Shown: piece after piece, positions 1 through 48,338 of the stretch
How positions within the stretch are numbered: the first letter of the stretch is position 1
Layout of the letters: every line of letters begins with the position of its first letter
Origin: Amoebidium appalachense
Taxonomy: Eukaryota; Ichthyosporea
Reading direction: 5' to 3'
Length of the DNA stretch: 64,000 nt
Assembly: GCA_963693365.1 (NCBI GenBank)
Contig: CAVNZM010000007.1
Coordinates: forward strand, 8,184,001-8,248,000
The notes under the pieces: model-generated
The model's database searches: none
What the model was told of the DNA's origin: nothing
What the model saw: only the letters and a program-made list of their open reading frames with translations
Made by a program: the position numbers and the translations under genes

Positions 1-1001
1 CCCGTCTGATCACATGATAGAATCCCTGCGCATTGGCCTTGTCCTCACTGCCTGCACATGGTAAACCAATCAGATAAATTAAGTTAAAATAGACAACCAA
101 TCAAATGACGTTGTCAATGTTACACGTGATTTGCATATGAGCGACGAGATGAGAATCGACGGCCAACCTACAGCTGCACCATATATGGTAAAAGTATGCG
201 GATGAAGCAGAAATACTCGGACATGAGCACCCACCCACATACAACAAACCAACGGAGGTGGAGGTGGAATACGGTGTCGGTCACCGGGGGGGGGGGGGGG
301 GCAATGATAGGCTTTTGTGTATAGTACCAAATAATCGGGAATGGGGGGAGGGAGGGGGAGGGAGATTATAATTGTTTATCTTGTTTATCTATTTATATTT
401 TTGTGTGGTGGTGGTGGTGGGGGAGGGGGGGAAGGAGGGTTTGGCGGAGGGGGAGGTTATTGGGGTTAATACTGAGAGTGGAGACCCAGAGCTCAAACTC
501 GTCTCTGGTCATGTCTGAAGGATAGTAGGTGGCCCCGTCTCTCTTGGTCGGCACCCCTTCGATAAAGGGCTCGTTTTCATCCAACCTGTAGAGGGATATT
601 ATGTGTGAAAGTAGATATACGTTGGATGGTTTCTGATTATCCCGTCAATAAATGCACCTAATCCAATTTATCATGGTCATTTCATCATTGCTCCTCCATG
701 CATGGCTATGTTTTGTCCAATCTGTGTTGGGATGCGAGGTCACACGGTTGGATAGACATGAGATAGTTCAAAACAAAGAGGTTGGATAAGGTGCAGGTTG
801 TCTGTGTCGTTTGATTCCTGGGGACAAATAAAAATGCAACTATCACATTAAGTGGTGTGAGGGGGAAATGTACCTCGATGGGTTAATGTAAGGAAAAGGG
901 GGAGGGGGGGGGGGGGGGGAGGTTATAATGTGCTACAAAGTGACAAGGATACATACCCCCGAAAAAAACAAAAGCAGATTTTGCAGAGAATAAACAAGAA
1001 A

Positions 1002-1047
<46 letters not shown>

Positions 1048-1064
1048 CGTGTGTGTGCGTGTGC

Positions 1065-1096
<32 letters not shown>

Positions 1097-1113
1097 GTGC
1101 GTGTGCGTGTGCG

Positions 1114-1172
<59 letters not shown>

Positions 1173-3196
1173 GGGGGGGGGAGGGGGGGGAAATACCTGT
1201 CCCAGGGGCCCTGGTTGACCGAAAAGTAGCGCAGAAGGTTTCGTGACTCGGGCTGAGCCCTCAACTCCTCACGCATGGATGCATTGCCCTCCCACACCTA
1301 AGGGTTTATCGGTATGATTATGATGTATATCATTGCTACAAGTATTGATGTGTGTGTGCATGTGTGTGTGTGTTGTGTGGGGGGGAGGGGGGAAGGGGGG
1401 GAGGGGAGGGGGGGGGGGGGGGGGGGGGAGAGGGGGCCGAAAAGGCAGGAGGAGATTGGGGGGCCGGGGGGGTGGGGGGGGGGGGGGGGGGTGGGGGGAG
1501 GGGATGCAAGAAACTGTAAAGCTAATATGTCGGTGTGGGTGTGGGTGTTGATGGGGGTTTGGAAGGCGGGGGTGACGAAGGAGAAGCAAGCAACCATAAG
1601 GGGTTTGTATTGGGAATTAAGGTTTTGGTATGATAAAATATGTGCCTCCCATGCGACTGCATAAAAATGCACGTATGTGTGTATGCTTATGCTGTGCGTG
1701 TGCCTGCACGTCTCTCTCTCTCACTCTCTCTCTCTCTCTCTCTCACTCTCACTCTCACTCTCACTCACTCTCACTCACTCTCTCTCTCTTTCTCTCTCTC
1801 TGTGTGTGTGTGTGTCAAGCACACAAAGGTGGGATTCAAGGGAGGACCGGGGGAGTGACAAGGAGTTGAACCGTTCAATATGCACTCGATGCAAATAGGG
1901 TTGGTGCATGCAGTACACGACAACCCTGGTGTAATGGTGGGATATACAGGGCGGGATATACGTGCCTGGCGCAGGAATATCTCGTCCATCAATTTGGCTG
2001 CCTCCACCACCTTGCTCAGAGCCTTCCTGTCCTGGGGCCCACAAATTCGTCAGCATGGACCATACGGGTTGACCCCCCCCCCCCCCTCCCTCCCCCCCTC
2101 CCCCCCCCCCCCCCCCCCCTCTCCCCTCCCCCCCCCTCCCCCCCTCCCCCTCCCCCCCCCCCCCCCCCCCCCTCGCCGCCGCCGCCCCCCGACACACACC
2201 CCCGTTGCCGCTACCTCAGGGCCATTGGGAATTATATGCCATGCCCGGCACATGGGTAAAGCAGAAGTAGCTAGACTATTGAACAAGAAGTCCCGGGTGG
2301 TCCCGGAGGGGAGACCGGTGGGTGGGGTGGATGGGTGGGTGTGGAGGAAGGGGGGATGGGGGCGAGGGGGAGGGGGAGGGGGTTTTGCAGAGGCCCCCGG
2401 GAGGTGGTGGGGGGGGGGGGGGGGAAGATGGGGGAGCATAAGCGAGGGGTTGGTCCCCGGGGAAAGGGATGGAAGGGGGGTATATGTGCTGTAGCCCGAT
2501 GTTTACGTAAAAAAAGAAAATGCAGTAACAGTTTGGGGGGTTGGTATTGGTAGTAATGATAGCGGGGGTTGGGGGTGGGTGGGTGGGTGGGTGGGTGGGG
2601 GAGGGGGGGGGGGGGGGGGGGGGGGGGGTAAGACGGTGGGGCAGGGGGTGGGGGGGGGGGGGGGGGGAGTGGGGAGGAGGGGGGTTGAGGACAGAAAAAG
2701 TTCCGTTGGAACTAGCGGTAGTTAGAGTTGGCACGGCCCGGAGGGCGGAGGGAGGGGGGGGGGGGGGGGGAGCACTTGCGGAGAAGGGGAACTGAGGAGA
2801 AGAACTAACCCCGGTCGAGGCAGGATAGTGGGGAAAAAAATAGACAAATAGAGTGAAGCAGAGGTGATTCGTGTTCGTGGTGGGTGGGTGGGGAGGCAGA
2901 AAGGGGAAGGAGAGTACAAAAGACAAGCGCATGAATTTGCTAAGATCTATGAACCTAAATGCCAAGCACTCAGAACTGACAGTCAACATTGATCAAAGAA
3001 TACTGTCAGTTTGGAAAATAAAAAATATAAAGAAAAGGGAGGAAGGTGGGAGAAACTGAGCATGCAGCAGGAAATCAACACGTACCCCCTCAGATAGGAC
3101 GGAGAGGTTGGGCACCGGAATAGGATCCGCATCGGTTGGAAAATAACGGGCAGCCTTGGTGGCAAGGTCCACCCCATTCTTGACAGCCACCACCAT
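1..3196 (-). CDS. Peptidase M49-like (DPP III / plant Nudix hydrolase 3 M49-like) protein, 5' part
   Basis: Partial gene running off the left edge. Exons in sense order: 3086-3196, 1966-2031, 1197-1297, 473-585 and 1-51 (incomplete). All joins keep frame. The encoded segments include [65 protein letters not shown] and [13 protein letters not shown]. Together they follow, in the same order, the M49-related region of plant Nudix hydrolase 3 (VEA..MDDIF, VW..N, Y..INKSPW..LDENEAF, FYPPDM...FELW, TGFFTVIKR). That family resembles zinc-dependent dipeptidyl peptidase III. The HEXXGH zinc site would lie beyond the window edge, so catalytic competence cannot be judged. The segment between LDENEPF and the YP.DM motif is much shorter than in the plant protein. 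The first ATG taken is at 3196. An in-frame ATG at 3259 would add 21 residues, and I cannot decide between them. The intron after 1966 uses a GC donor. No Nudix domain is visible upstream of this start. Confidence 0.72.
1002..1170 (+). repeat. (GT)n / (GTGTGC)n microsatellite
   Basis: A compound GT array with a central GTGTGC-type hexamer block. It lies in the intron between M49-like exons 1197-1297 and 473-585, close to the donor. Confidence 0.95.
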
Positions 3197-3259
3197 TCTT
3201 ATTGCTCTGTTTGTCAGTATGGGAGGGGACTGATGAGCATTTGTATGAGATTTGACCAT

Positions 3260-4537
3260 ATTTCTAGGACGTTTTACTGAAAGGATTGGGGTGTATCATT
3301 TGGGCTGGATGTCCCTGTCAAAATAGTATGATACTGTTTGCAGCAGTAGTTGTCGTTTGCCTAAACCTGTCATCAAGATCTGTCTCTGCCTCATAATCTG
3401 ACTCTTCTCAGTGGCAAATAAATAATTCAGGAACGTTTTTGCACAACTTCTGCTGCATTAAAACCCAAACAGACTAGCCCAGGCTCAATCTCTCCTCATG
3501 TTATTTGTCCCGTCCCGTCCACAAGCAAATCTTGCCCCACCTTACTACCGTCACTGGTACAACGAAACTGGTGGCGTACAACAAAACCACAAAGTTGGGG
3601 CCGACCACGCAGAGACACGCACATGCATTACACACACAGGGAAAGCCAACGTCTTTTTATCTTCGCGTTGAGTATGAAGTTAGTATAAAGTTTTAGGGGT
3701 CCCGGAGACTTGCCTTTTGTTTTTCTCCATCTGTCGAACAGTCATCCGGCCTCAAACCTTTAAAGTTGTTGACCTTCAATGATTGGGCGATGATCATGTC
3801 TGTTGTCAGGCCGTTTGCCTTTTGCCGAACTGCGAATGTTGGAGAAAGTCTACTACATCTACTTCAATACAACACTTTCGAAAACTATACATGTAAATAA
3901 ATAAAATATGGTATGTCATGATTTTTTAGAAGTAAAACTATTGAACAAGGCAGAATGTCTATATGATGATACATTGCTACCTCATCGAACTCGACGAACA
4001 GCACTATAGAAAGGCAGGGTTCGAACTCGGCGATAAGCTCCTAACGTGGAAACTTTGTAAGCAATATGATTGGTTATCTGCGCACCATATCGATCATTGG
4101 TGTTACGTAACCTCCACAAAGCACATGCAGATCTTGGTAGATCCCCTTTCTTCATGTGACCCTGGCCAAGACACATGATTTAGTGGCGGCTACACAATGC
4201 CCTACGGTGTCACTCGACCACAGTAATAAGAGGCTGCGGTTTAAAGGGGATTAATGCTTTCATGTATAAATATATATGTATATATATATATATATACTGC
4301 ACATGCCAGATATATTTGTGGGCTTACTTATTGCTCAGTAAACAAGATGGGTCAGGTGGGTGGGTGAATGACCTAGCTAGCTATGTATGTCTACAGCTAC
4401 CTTCATTCATGATCACTATGTCTGTAGGTACATGTATTTTCGGGGATTTCGTCGAGGGTGGTGTACTATCCGCCCACTGTGTTTCTCCCTTCGTGTGCAT
4501 GGTTTCAAAATGTATATGTATATGTGTACGCCGTGCC

Positions 4538-4631
<94 letters not shown>

Positions 4632-4811
4632 CTGTCTGTATGCATATTTAAATTTTGTACGGAATGAAATTTGTGTTAACAAAGTGAACCGCTGTTAAGC
4701 TGACTGCTCCGGACTCAAGCACAATTAATTAATGACACTGAGTGATGTGACTACTACAGTATGCTCCTTATGAATGTGCACACCGTCTGTGGGTCTCTCT
4801 CTCTGACACAC

Positions 4812-4863
<52 letters not shown>

Positions 4864-5419
4864 GGCGCTCTCTCTCTCTAGATCTTGCTCTCTCTCTCTT
4901 TTTTCTTCTCTCTCCATATCTCTCAGCTGCTGGTTACACTCGATTCACAATCAGGAATCCACGAAAGTTTAATCGCATAAATTATTAAACCTCTAGTGCC
5001 GATATTTTGGGCAAAATCGCCAGTATGATACTGTAACAACAAAAATACTTCGTAATGTACATTCACACAAGGTGCCTCTTTCTTGACATTAACTAAATCG
5101 GCCTAATATGCATATGTAGTAATACTATACAGCAAAGCATTCTACACAGTTCTGAGTGTCATTCGTGCATTACAGGATGTCGAAGTACCCATGCCATACC
5201 TTAGTAATACCTTGCCAAATTCTTCTATACAAGGGTACAGCAACGACTGTGGTTTCTAGAAAACCAAAAAAAAATCATTTCAACGAAAAAGGAAGAACGG
5301 GAACCGAATACCATATTTTTAGTCGGAAAGAAGCAAAACAAGCACATGCCGAGAATTATTTTTTGCAGAAGGTAACCAAGAGCCCAAGCGAGCACAAAAA
5401 AGCAAAAAATCAACCCCCC
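3260..5419. other. Intergenic spacer between the M49-like and FYVE genes
   Basis: No gene was recognised here. The spacer holds an AT-rich stretch (about 3840-3960), a (TA)n run near 4276-4297, a pure (GT)n array at about 4541-4629 and an (AC)n array at about 4808-4862 followed by CT-rich sequence. At about 4018-4029 there is a pol III B-box-like string (GGTTCGAACTC), but no tRNA stems can be drawn around it. Long open frames across the GT/AC arrays are dipeptide artefacts. Confidence 0.6.
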
Positions 5420-41650
<36,231 letters not shown>

Positions 41651-42683
41651 TTTGGCGCGTCAGTCACCAGTCTACGACGGGTCCACAAATACTATATCCA
41701 TAAACACCTCAGCGCTGGAAGCTCTGTTTGGATGACATGGCCAAGGCCTCCCAGTAAACCATTGAAAAATCGCCCAAACTTTAACGTGCAGTTACTAAAA
41801 TCTCCTTAGGGGTCTTCCACCCCTTTCTGAGTAGTCTGTTACTTGTGCGACTGAAGGAGAAAATCATTCAACAGTGAACCAACATCACACGTCCTGTGGA
41901 TACTGTCTCGAGAAAAACCTACAGCCATAACAACACAAGTATTACAAACAACACTTTATAAATATACCAGCACGGCGATTTACTACTCTGAACACCGGCA
42001 GCAAATTGGAAAAGGATAAAGTGAGAGTGTAAATCCCCTTCAGCCAACAACAGGAAGAAAAAAAAACTTTCAAAAAAAAACAAAAAAAAACACGAAGCCT
42101 TGAACAACTTTGCCAGTTTGCTGACGAAGGCAAGCCGGGCACAGATCTTGAAATTCTTAGTTAACCAATCAGAAAACACATATTCACCAACTGTTGTGAT
42201 TAGTCAAAGATCGTTACCGATAAGAAAAAGGAACCAATCACTGTGTAAACAGCACATTCCAATCTGGTGCCCAAAAGTGGCCAAAAATGCCTCACATTCA
42301 TGTGTTACAGGCTCACAGGCCCGAGCTGCATGTGGTGTCACATGTACAGTGGTGATCCTTGGATGTGATATCATAGGCCTCCGTGTAATAGTATGTATCA
42401 AGGCTTACGCTCAATTGGATTCGATACCTGGTGCCTTTGTGCGTGGCTGCAATTGCATGTTACGGTATGTTGGCATACGGGTGCGCGTGTGCATGCGTTG
42501 TGCACATCCTCATCATCACGGCAGCCGCCCTAAGGCCGGGTATCTGGGCTGCCTGTGTGCTTGTTGCTTATTCTTGTCAGATATTGTGTTTGTCATGCAA
42601 CCACCTGATCATTGTATCATGCGTCCGCATGCACCTTTTACCGTAGGTCATGCATATGCAGTTGACTCACTCAGGACCGGCAG

Positions 42684-42736
<53 letters not shown>

Positions 42737-43244
42737 GTAATTAAATGCCACCTGTAGACCATTTTTAGCGACATTCAAAGAGCTGATTCGAGGCCAATGA
42801 AGATATTGATTAGAAACTTCGAATTCTGCCTTGGAATCCATCGGGTAGCTACAAAAAAGCACAAAATATTAGCTAGGAGAAACATTTAGCGAGACATAGT
42901 CATTCGAAAACTGCCATTGTCACATGTGTTCATCCGGCCATTGCCGATAATGCAAGATCACCATATCTACACCATAAATAGAAGTTTAATTACTTCTTGC
43001 ACAGAGAAGCCAAAGAAATCGACATGGATTCGATCATCGAAAAGAGCTACAGACGATAAATGTATCATAACATTTTGCAGAGAGAGCAGCATGCCCGCGC
43101 ATATGCACATAAAAATACACACATACAAACACCCACACACACGTACACACACCCACACACACATGTCACACACTCCCCCGCCCCCTCCCCCCCCCTCCCC
43201 CCCCCCCCCCACACACACACACACTACCCCCTCCCCTCACGCGC
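41651..43244. other. Spacer between the FYVE gene start and the BRCT gene stop; probable FYVE-gene promoter and 5' UTR
   Basis: The sense strand of the FYVE gene is minus, so its promoter and 5' leader lie just above 41650. CCAAT-type boxes occur at about 42162 and 42231. A pure G-tract of about 51 bp lies at 42685-42735. Between 42752 and 42841 (minus) is an ATG-led stretch starting MDSKAEFEVS that ends at CAG|GTGGCA, 30 codons, preceded by a TTTTTTGTAG acceptor-like site. Its phase does not fit exon 2 of the FYVE gene, so I leave it unassigned. Confidence 0.45.
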
Positions 43245-43894
43245 CTACATTGTTTTCCTCCTCGTGCTTTTCTGGCTTGTTTCCTTCTCTTTCTTCAGCT
43301 CTAACGGGCCCGCAGATTTTCGTTTTTTGGCGCCGGTTGACTTTGCTGCATTCTTGCCCTTCCCTCTTGCCGGAGTTGGCGATGGCGGTGGTGGGGCAAT
43401 GGATGCGGGAAGGATATTTGCCTTCAATTCCAATTCCTGCTTCAAAACACCGGCTAGAAGGAGCTCCGGAGTGTAGATAGAATATCCTAATCCCTGTGTG
43501 GATGAGAATATGTGTTGGAGTGTGTGCCGAGAGAGGGGGAGAGAGAGGGGGGGGGGGGGGGGGGGGGGTTTGAGGAAGGGGAGTGGAGCAATGGGTCTGC
43601 TGAGAGAGAGTAGAGTTTGGACAGTGAGTGTGGGTGGTTGGGTGGGTGGGTGGATGGGTGAGTGAGTGAGGGAGTGAGGGAGTCAGTGATGGAGCGTGTG
43701 TGTGTTTTAGGGGGGGGGGGGGGGGGGGGGAGAGAAGAAAGGAAAGAAAGAACGAAGGGACGGTTGAAAAGTTTTTTTTTTTTTTTTTTTGGGGGGGGGG
43801 GGAGGGGGGGGGGGGGGGGGGGGGGGAGGGGGGAATATGGTGGAGGTGGGAAGGGGGGTAGAATCTGTTCCTTGTGTGTGTTTGTGTGTGTGTG

Positions 43895-43929
<35 letters not shown>

Positions 43930-43997
43930 TTAGCTTTACACCTAGGTATTTTTGAGAGGTTGGTGGTGGTGGAGTTGAGGGGTTGTGAGGTTGTTGT

Positions 43998-44051
<54 letters not shown>

Positions 44052-44426
44052 GGTTTGAATGTGTCATGTACGAAGTACACAAGAACAACGGATAACACGA
44101 TGCAGAGTGCAAACCATACTTAAAGAATATGCATAATAAGCAGAGCCCATCCTCAGAGGGGGGGGAAGGGGAGGGGGGGCGCATATTTAGGCTATCGCTC
44201 AAGGCCTCAGCCAAACGGAAGGGCAAAGAACAGCACACGCCACACACTATCGCTTGTGCAGGCACATGCTACTTCCAACTGGAGGCAAGATAAAAGATGT
44301 TGGGTGAAAGTGAGTATGTATGTTGTTGCTTTGTGTGTGTGCATGCACATGTGCGATTGTGGTTGTGGTAATGGGGGTGGGTACAAGGTGGTTTTTTTTG
44401 TTTTGTTTTTTGTTGTTTTTTTTGGT

Positions 44427-44458
<32 letters not shown>

Positions 44459-44934
44459 TTTACCTTAAGGGGCTCCCACTCGCCTCTATCTTCTGCCGTG
44501 GAAACAACCAGAACTTTCTGATCGAATATGATTGGCTGCTCATTCAAAAATAGCCCACCGGCGGAGGTGACGATGATAGATATCTGCTCGGGTGTGGGCT
44601 GCACCTTTGGTGTTGCGTACACCTGATATCCAGCCAATAGTTTCGCTTTGTTTGCACGCTGTACAGACTCTTTCAGGTGGAAGGAGTACTTCTTCTCAGT
44701 CTCGAGGTCCTGTGGCACCAAGGAAAAAACGGTTAATAGGAAGGATTGCTTTGGTGGTGGAGGTGGTGGTGGTGGTTGGGGGGGGGGAGGGAGAGGCTAC
44801 GGGAAACATGTTCAAGATTTATTCTTTCAGTTTCATAATCTTCAGTAAGAGACGTCTGTTTTATCAAACAGATGGAAATGCATATTTGGTGGATGAAAAG
44901 GACGTGGGAGGTGGGAGAGAGTGTGTGTGTGCCG

Positions 44935-44976
<42 letters not shown>

Positions 44977-45230
44977 TGTTGTCACTGCCAATGAACAAAC
45001 GTTGGATAGGTATAAAATTGGAAAGTCCAACGTGCTGCAGGTTGGATGTGATGAATTGAGAATATTCGTGTGGAGGTAAAGGGCAGGAGGGGAGAGGGGT
45101 CGGGGGGAGGAAGGGGTGGCGGGGGGAGGGGAGGGGCAAAGTGCAAGTGAAGCACAGGTATGGCAGCATATGTAAACGTGCACTTTACGGGGTCGTGTTA
45201 TGTAGGCCCTTGGGGCGCCCCCCGGGGAGG

Positions 45231-45270
<40 letters not shown>

Positions 45271-45561
45271 GGGGCTGCCCCGTGGTTGTGTGGTTGTGCA
45301 TGAGGACGAAGAGGGAAGTGGTTGGAAGACAGAGCTGGGGCTGGTGTGTGTGTGTGTGTTGGAGGGGGGGGGGGGGGGGGGGGAGGGGGAGGGTAGGTTG
45401 GGCCGGGCAGACGGGTGAGGTTGTGTGGCGAAAGAGTCCTACGCTGAAGCAATCATGCAAGGAAAGGGACCCTCGGAAAAGACTGCAGTTGTAAACAGCG
45501 TTGTGCATGTCCAAGTTGTTTTGTCATTTCCCGATTCTTTTCTGTGCGTGTGTGTGTAGGT

Positions 45562-45592
<31 letters not shown>

Positions 45593-46200
45593 AGGAAGGG
45601 GGGGGGGGGATTAGGGGGCACAAACATCCAGCTCATATCCAGCTGTATCGACCCATCTCCCGGCCGCCCGACATTCCTTCACCCACAGTGGTCTTACGAT
45701 GTGGCAACATCGCGCCAAACACGCCAAAAACTTAACCGTGCGCCTGATTCTGTCCGTCACCAGGTGTGTGCATTCCTCTATCTGCTCCAATGAAACTAAG
45801 TGCCCGCCTAGCGATGTTATGCAACTTTCCAACGAGGGATCACCAATGTATGTGAAGAGAACTTTGGGGATTGCTTTGGGACGACGGAGGGAGTAGTCGC
45901 CTGGTAGCGGTGTGCTGCTCGTGTGTGTGTGCGGTGGTGGTGGTGGTGGTGGTGGGGAGGATGTGTGTTCATTTGTGTTCATGTGTGTGTGCGCGCACGA
46001 GTGTATGTGTACCTGCTTGTGTTGTGTGTGTGTGTACGGGCGTGTGTACGCGCGCATGAGTGTGCGTATGTGTGTGGTTGTGAGTATGTGTGTGTCCGGG
46101 GGGGGGGGGGGGGGGGGGGGGGAGGGTTAGGATAGAAAGGCGGGGAGGAATGATATTGTGTGAGATAACTAATACCTATCCTGGGTGTTGGTAGGTGTGA

Positions 46201-46291
<91 letters not shown>

Positions 46292-46852
46292 AAGAGACAG
46301 ATATGATGACCAGGTGGGGTGCCACAGGGTCCGAATGAGTGTATGGGGAATAGTTAAATCCATCTTCCATCACCAGTACGGATGCATTTTTGCTCCCAAG
46401 ACACAACGAGGATTGGTGGGGTGGGTGTAAACGCAGAGGAGGCAAAGGGGCTTCATGTAGTATGGGGGGCAACTGGGAAGGGGGATGTTGACATTGGTAT
46501 GTGTGTGTTAAGGGGGGAGGGGGAGGGCGGTAGGGGGGGATGAGGGGGGGTAAGGAAGGGGCGGCGGGGGGGGGGGGGGGGGGGGGGGGTAAGGCAAGAA
46601 GATTTTTAAAGGGGTGGGGAACTAGAGGAACGGGGGTCTGAAGCCGCCCCTCTAAAGGTTAAATTGCTAGGTCTCGATGCGACAGGCTGGGGTGGGTGTT
46701 CAGATGTGTGTATGTGTATGTGCCTGTGTGTAAACACCCAAAATGTGTGGTTGTGGTGGAGATCGACAAAACGGAGGGGTGGAAGGGGAGGACAGCGGAG
46801 CAGATGGGAGAGACATTGGGTTCCCCAAACCCCCCCTCCCGGGGAAAGAGAA

Positions 46853-46884
<32 letters not shown>

Positions 46885-47070
46885 TGGAAAGGGAAGCACA
46901 AAATGGTGCTGGTTGTTGTGGACTTGTACTGAGCAGGTGAGTAGTCATCATGTGGCTGTGTCTGTAATGCATGTGCACTTATTGCGTGTGTGTGTGTGCT
47001 GCATGTGCATTTGGGTTTGCGCACCGGTGTGTGTTTTTGGGCTCATGCGCGTCAGTGAATGCCTCTCTTC

Positions 47071-47138
<68 letters not shown>

Positions 47139-48338
47139 GTGTGTGGGTGTGTGTTGTGTCTCTGTGTGTGCTGTGTGATATCAACGGGAGAAGCAGAGAG
47201 AAAATCAAAGAAAAGAGCGGAAAAGTGTGATAGAGACGGGGAGGAAAGTGAGCTCAAGGTAGGTGGCACAGGGGTGAGGGAGGGGTAACATGTATGTCTT
47301 GGTGGATCACTATTGGAGAAGGTTGGGGGGGGGGGGGGGGGGGGGGGGAGAAGGAATTTACCCGTCCGTATGCGAGTAGGGACTCCGGTGGGAGCTTCTT
47401 GGGGTCGTTGCCTTTTGGCCCGATTTTTTTCGGGGTTCTGTTTTTGGAGCCGCCTGCATGTTGGTTTTTGCTGGGGGTGACCGGATCCTCTCCATCACTC
47501 TCAAAATCAGATAATGGGTAGCCGGGTTGTGTAAACTCGGGTGTGAGCTCACGTTCATTCTCGTTATCACGTCCTGCGTGAGAACAATGTGAGGAGCTAG
47601 CGGTGGGTGTGTGGGTGGGTGGGGGGGGAGGGGATGCTACAAAACGGGAAGCTCTTGTGTTTTGAATGATTATTAACGCGATGTGCTACAAAACGGGAAG
47701 CTCTTGTGTTTTGAATGATTATTAACGCGATGTGCAATCTGATACCTGTCCCTTCCTTTCCTCCGTCACGCTTACCGATCGAAGTCAGCCGAAGGGGATT
47801 AAAAAAAAGGGGGGGGGGGGGAGGGGGGGGGGGGGGGGGGGGGGGAGGGGAGGGGCTGGTGGGTTGAGTGCGTGCTCACAGAAGTTGTGAATGAGAGTGT
47901 ATGTGTGCGAGAATGCATAACTGTGCGTGTATGTGCTTATGTGGGCAGGTATGCTGGGTAGGAAGGGTAGTTAGGGCTGTGTAAGTGGTCGCAGAACCAC
48001 AGTGTGCCCGAGTTCCCTTACGCATTCCTGCACACAGCTTGCCTTCTGCTAATAAGCAACCATGCTGTGCTCGGAGGGCGGAGAGGGGGAGGGGAAGGAG
48101 GGGGGGAAGGGGGGTTGGAAATAAACAGCACGTCACTGTTGGAATCTAGGGGAAAGGAGCACCAAGGACGTGGGAGGCAACAAGGAGGGGGGGGGAGGGG
48201 AGGGGGGGAGGGGGGGGGGGGGGAGGGGGAGGGGGACTTGCCTGTTCGACTCTGCTGCTGTGGGGTGTGTGGTTCGGTTTCTGCCCCAGTGGCACACAGA
48301 GCACTGGCTAGCTGAGCGTTTTGAGAGCCGCTGCCCAT
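43245..48338 (-). CDS. Compact MDC1/PTIP-like tandem-BRCT protein
   Basis: Exons in sense order: 48242-48338, 47362-47573, 45626-45900, 44464-44709 and 43245-43493 (TAG stop). The third and fourth hold BRCT1, with PKVLFTYIGDP, GGHLVSLE, HLVTDRIRRTVKFL and WVKECRAAGRWVD. BRCT2 has KYSFHLKESVQRA, LLAGYQVYATPKVQPTP and, in the last exon, YTPELLLAGVLKQE. These match the phosphoserine-binding BRCT pair of metazoan MDC1 closely in order and wording (VTDRIRRTVKFL, GYEIYVTPGVQP, SPEFLLTGVLKQE), and PTIP more loosely. The inferred role is reading a phosphorylated SQ-type tail such as gamma-H2AX in the nucleus. The C-terminus is a Lys/Arg/Ala tail (KKRKSAG, NLS-like). There is no FHA domain and no long repeat region, so the protein is only about 360-400 residues. 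The join between exons 2 and 3 is out of phase (0 versus 1), so a small exon between 45900 and 47362 is probably missing from my model. The exon 1 donor is GC (CAG|GCAAGT); the competing GT site would give an immediate stop. Confidence 0.85.
44052..44159 (+). repeat. Interspersed element copy, variant subfamily, truncated
   Basis: Starts TTTGAATGTGTCATGTACGA at the end of a G-tract of about 50 bp, continues to AAGCAGAGCCCATCCTCAG, then breaks into G-rich sequence. It lies between BRCT-gene exons 44464-44709 and 43245-43493. Confidence 0.8.
47636..47733. repeat. Exact 49-bp tandem duplication (2 copies)
   Basis: Two adjacent 49-bp copies run 47636-47684 and 47685-47733, each starting GCTACAAAACGGGAAGCTCT and ending GCGATGT. 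They appear identical. They lie upstream, in the sense direction, of the second exon of the BRCT gene, in the first intron. Identity of the copies points to a recent duplication. Confidence 0.9.

Noticed and set aside
923-1297. Long frames of alternating Cys-Val, Thr-His or Ser-Leu residues over dinucleotide arrays (also near 4541, 6900, 9500, 20170, 25640, 36320, 39370)
   Set aside because: They are translations of (GT)n, (AC)n and (CT)n arrays, open on several frames and both strands at once.
2050-2990. Poly-Pro and poly-Gly frames around 2050-2990, 8560-9180, 12290-12700, 13430-14060 and similar places
   Set aside because: They follow C- or G-tracts, have no splice-consistent boundaries of their own and overlap real exons only by chance.
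42752-42841. ATG-led 30-codon segment as first exon of the FYVE gene
   Set aside because: It ends in phase 0 while exon 2 needs one preceding base. The ATG-G exon at 41647-41650 fits exactly.
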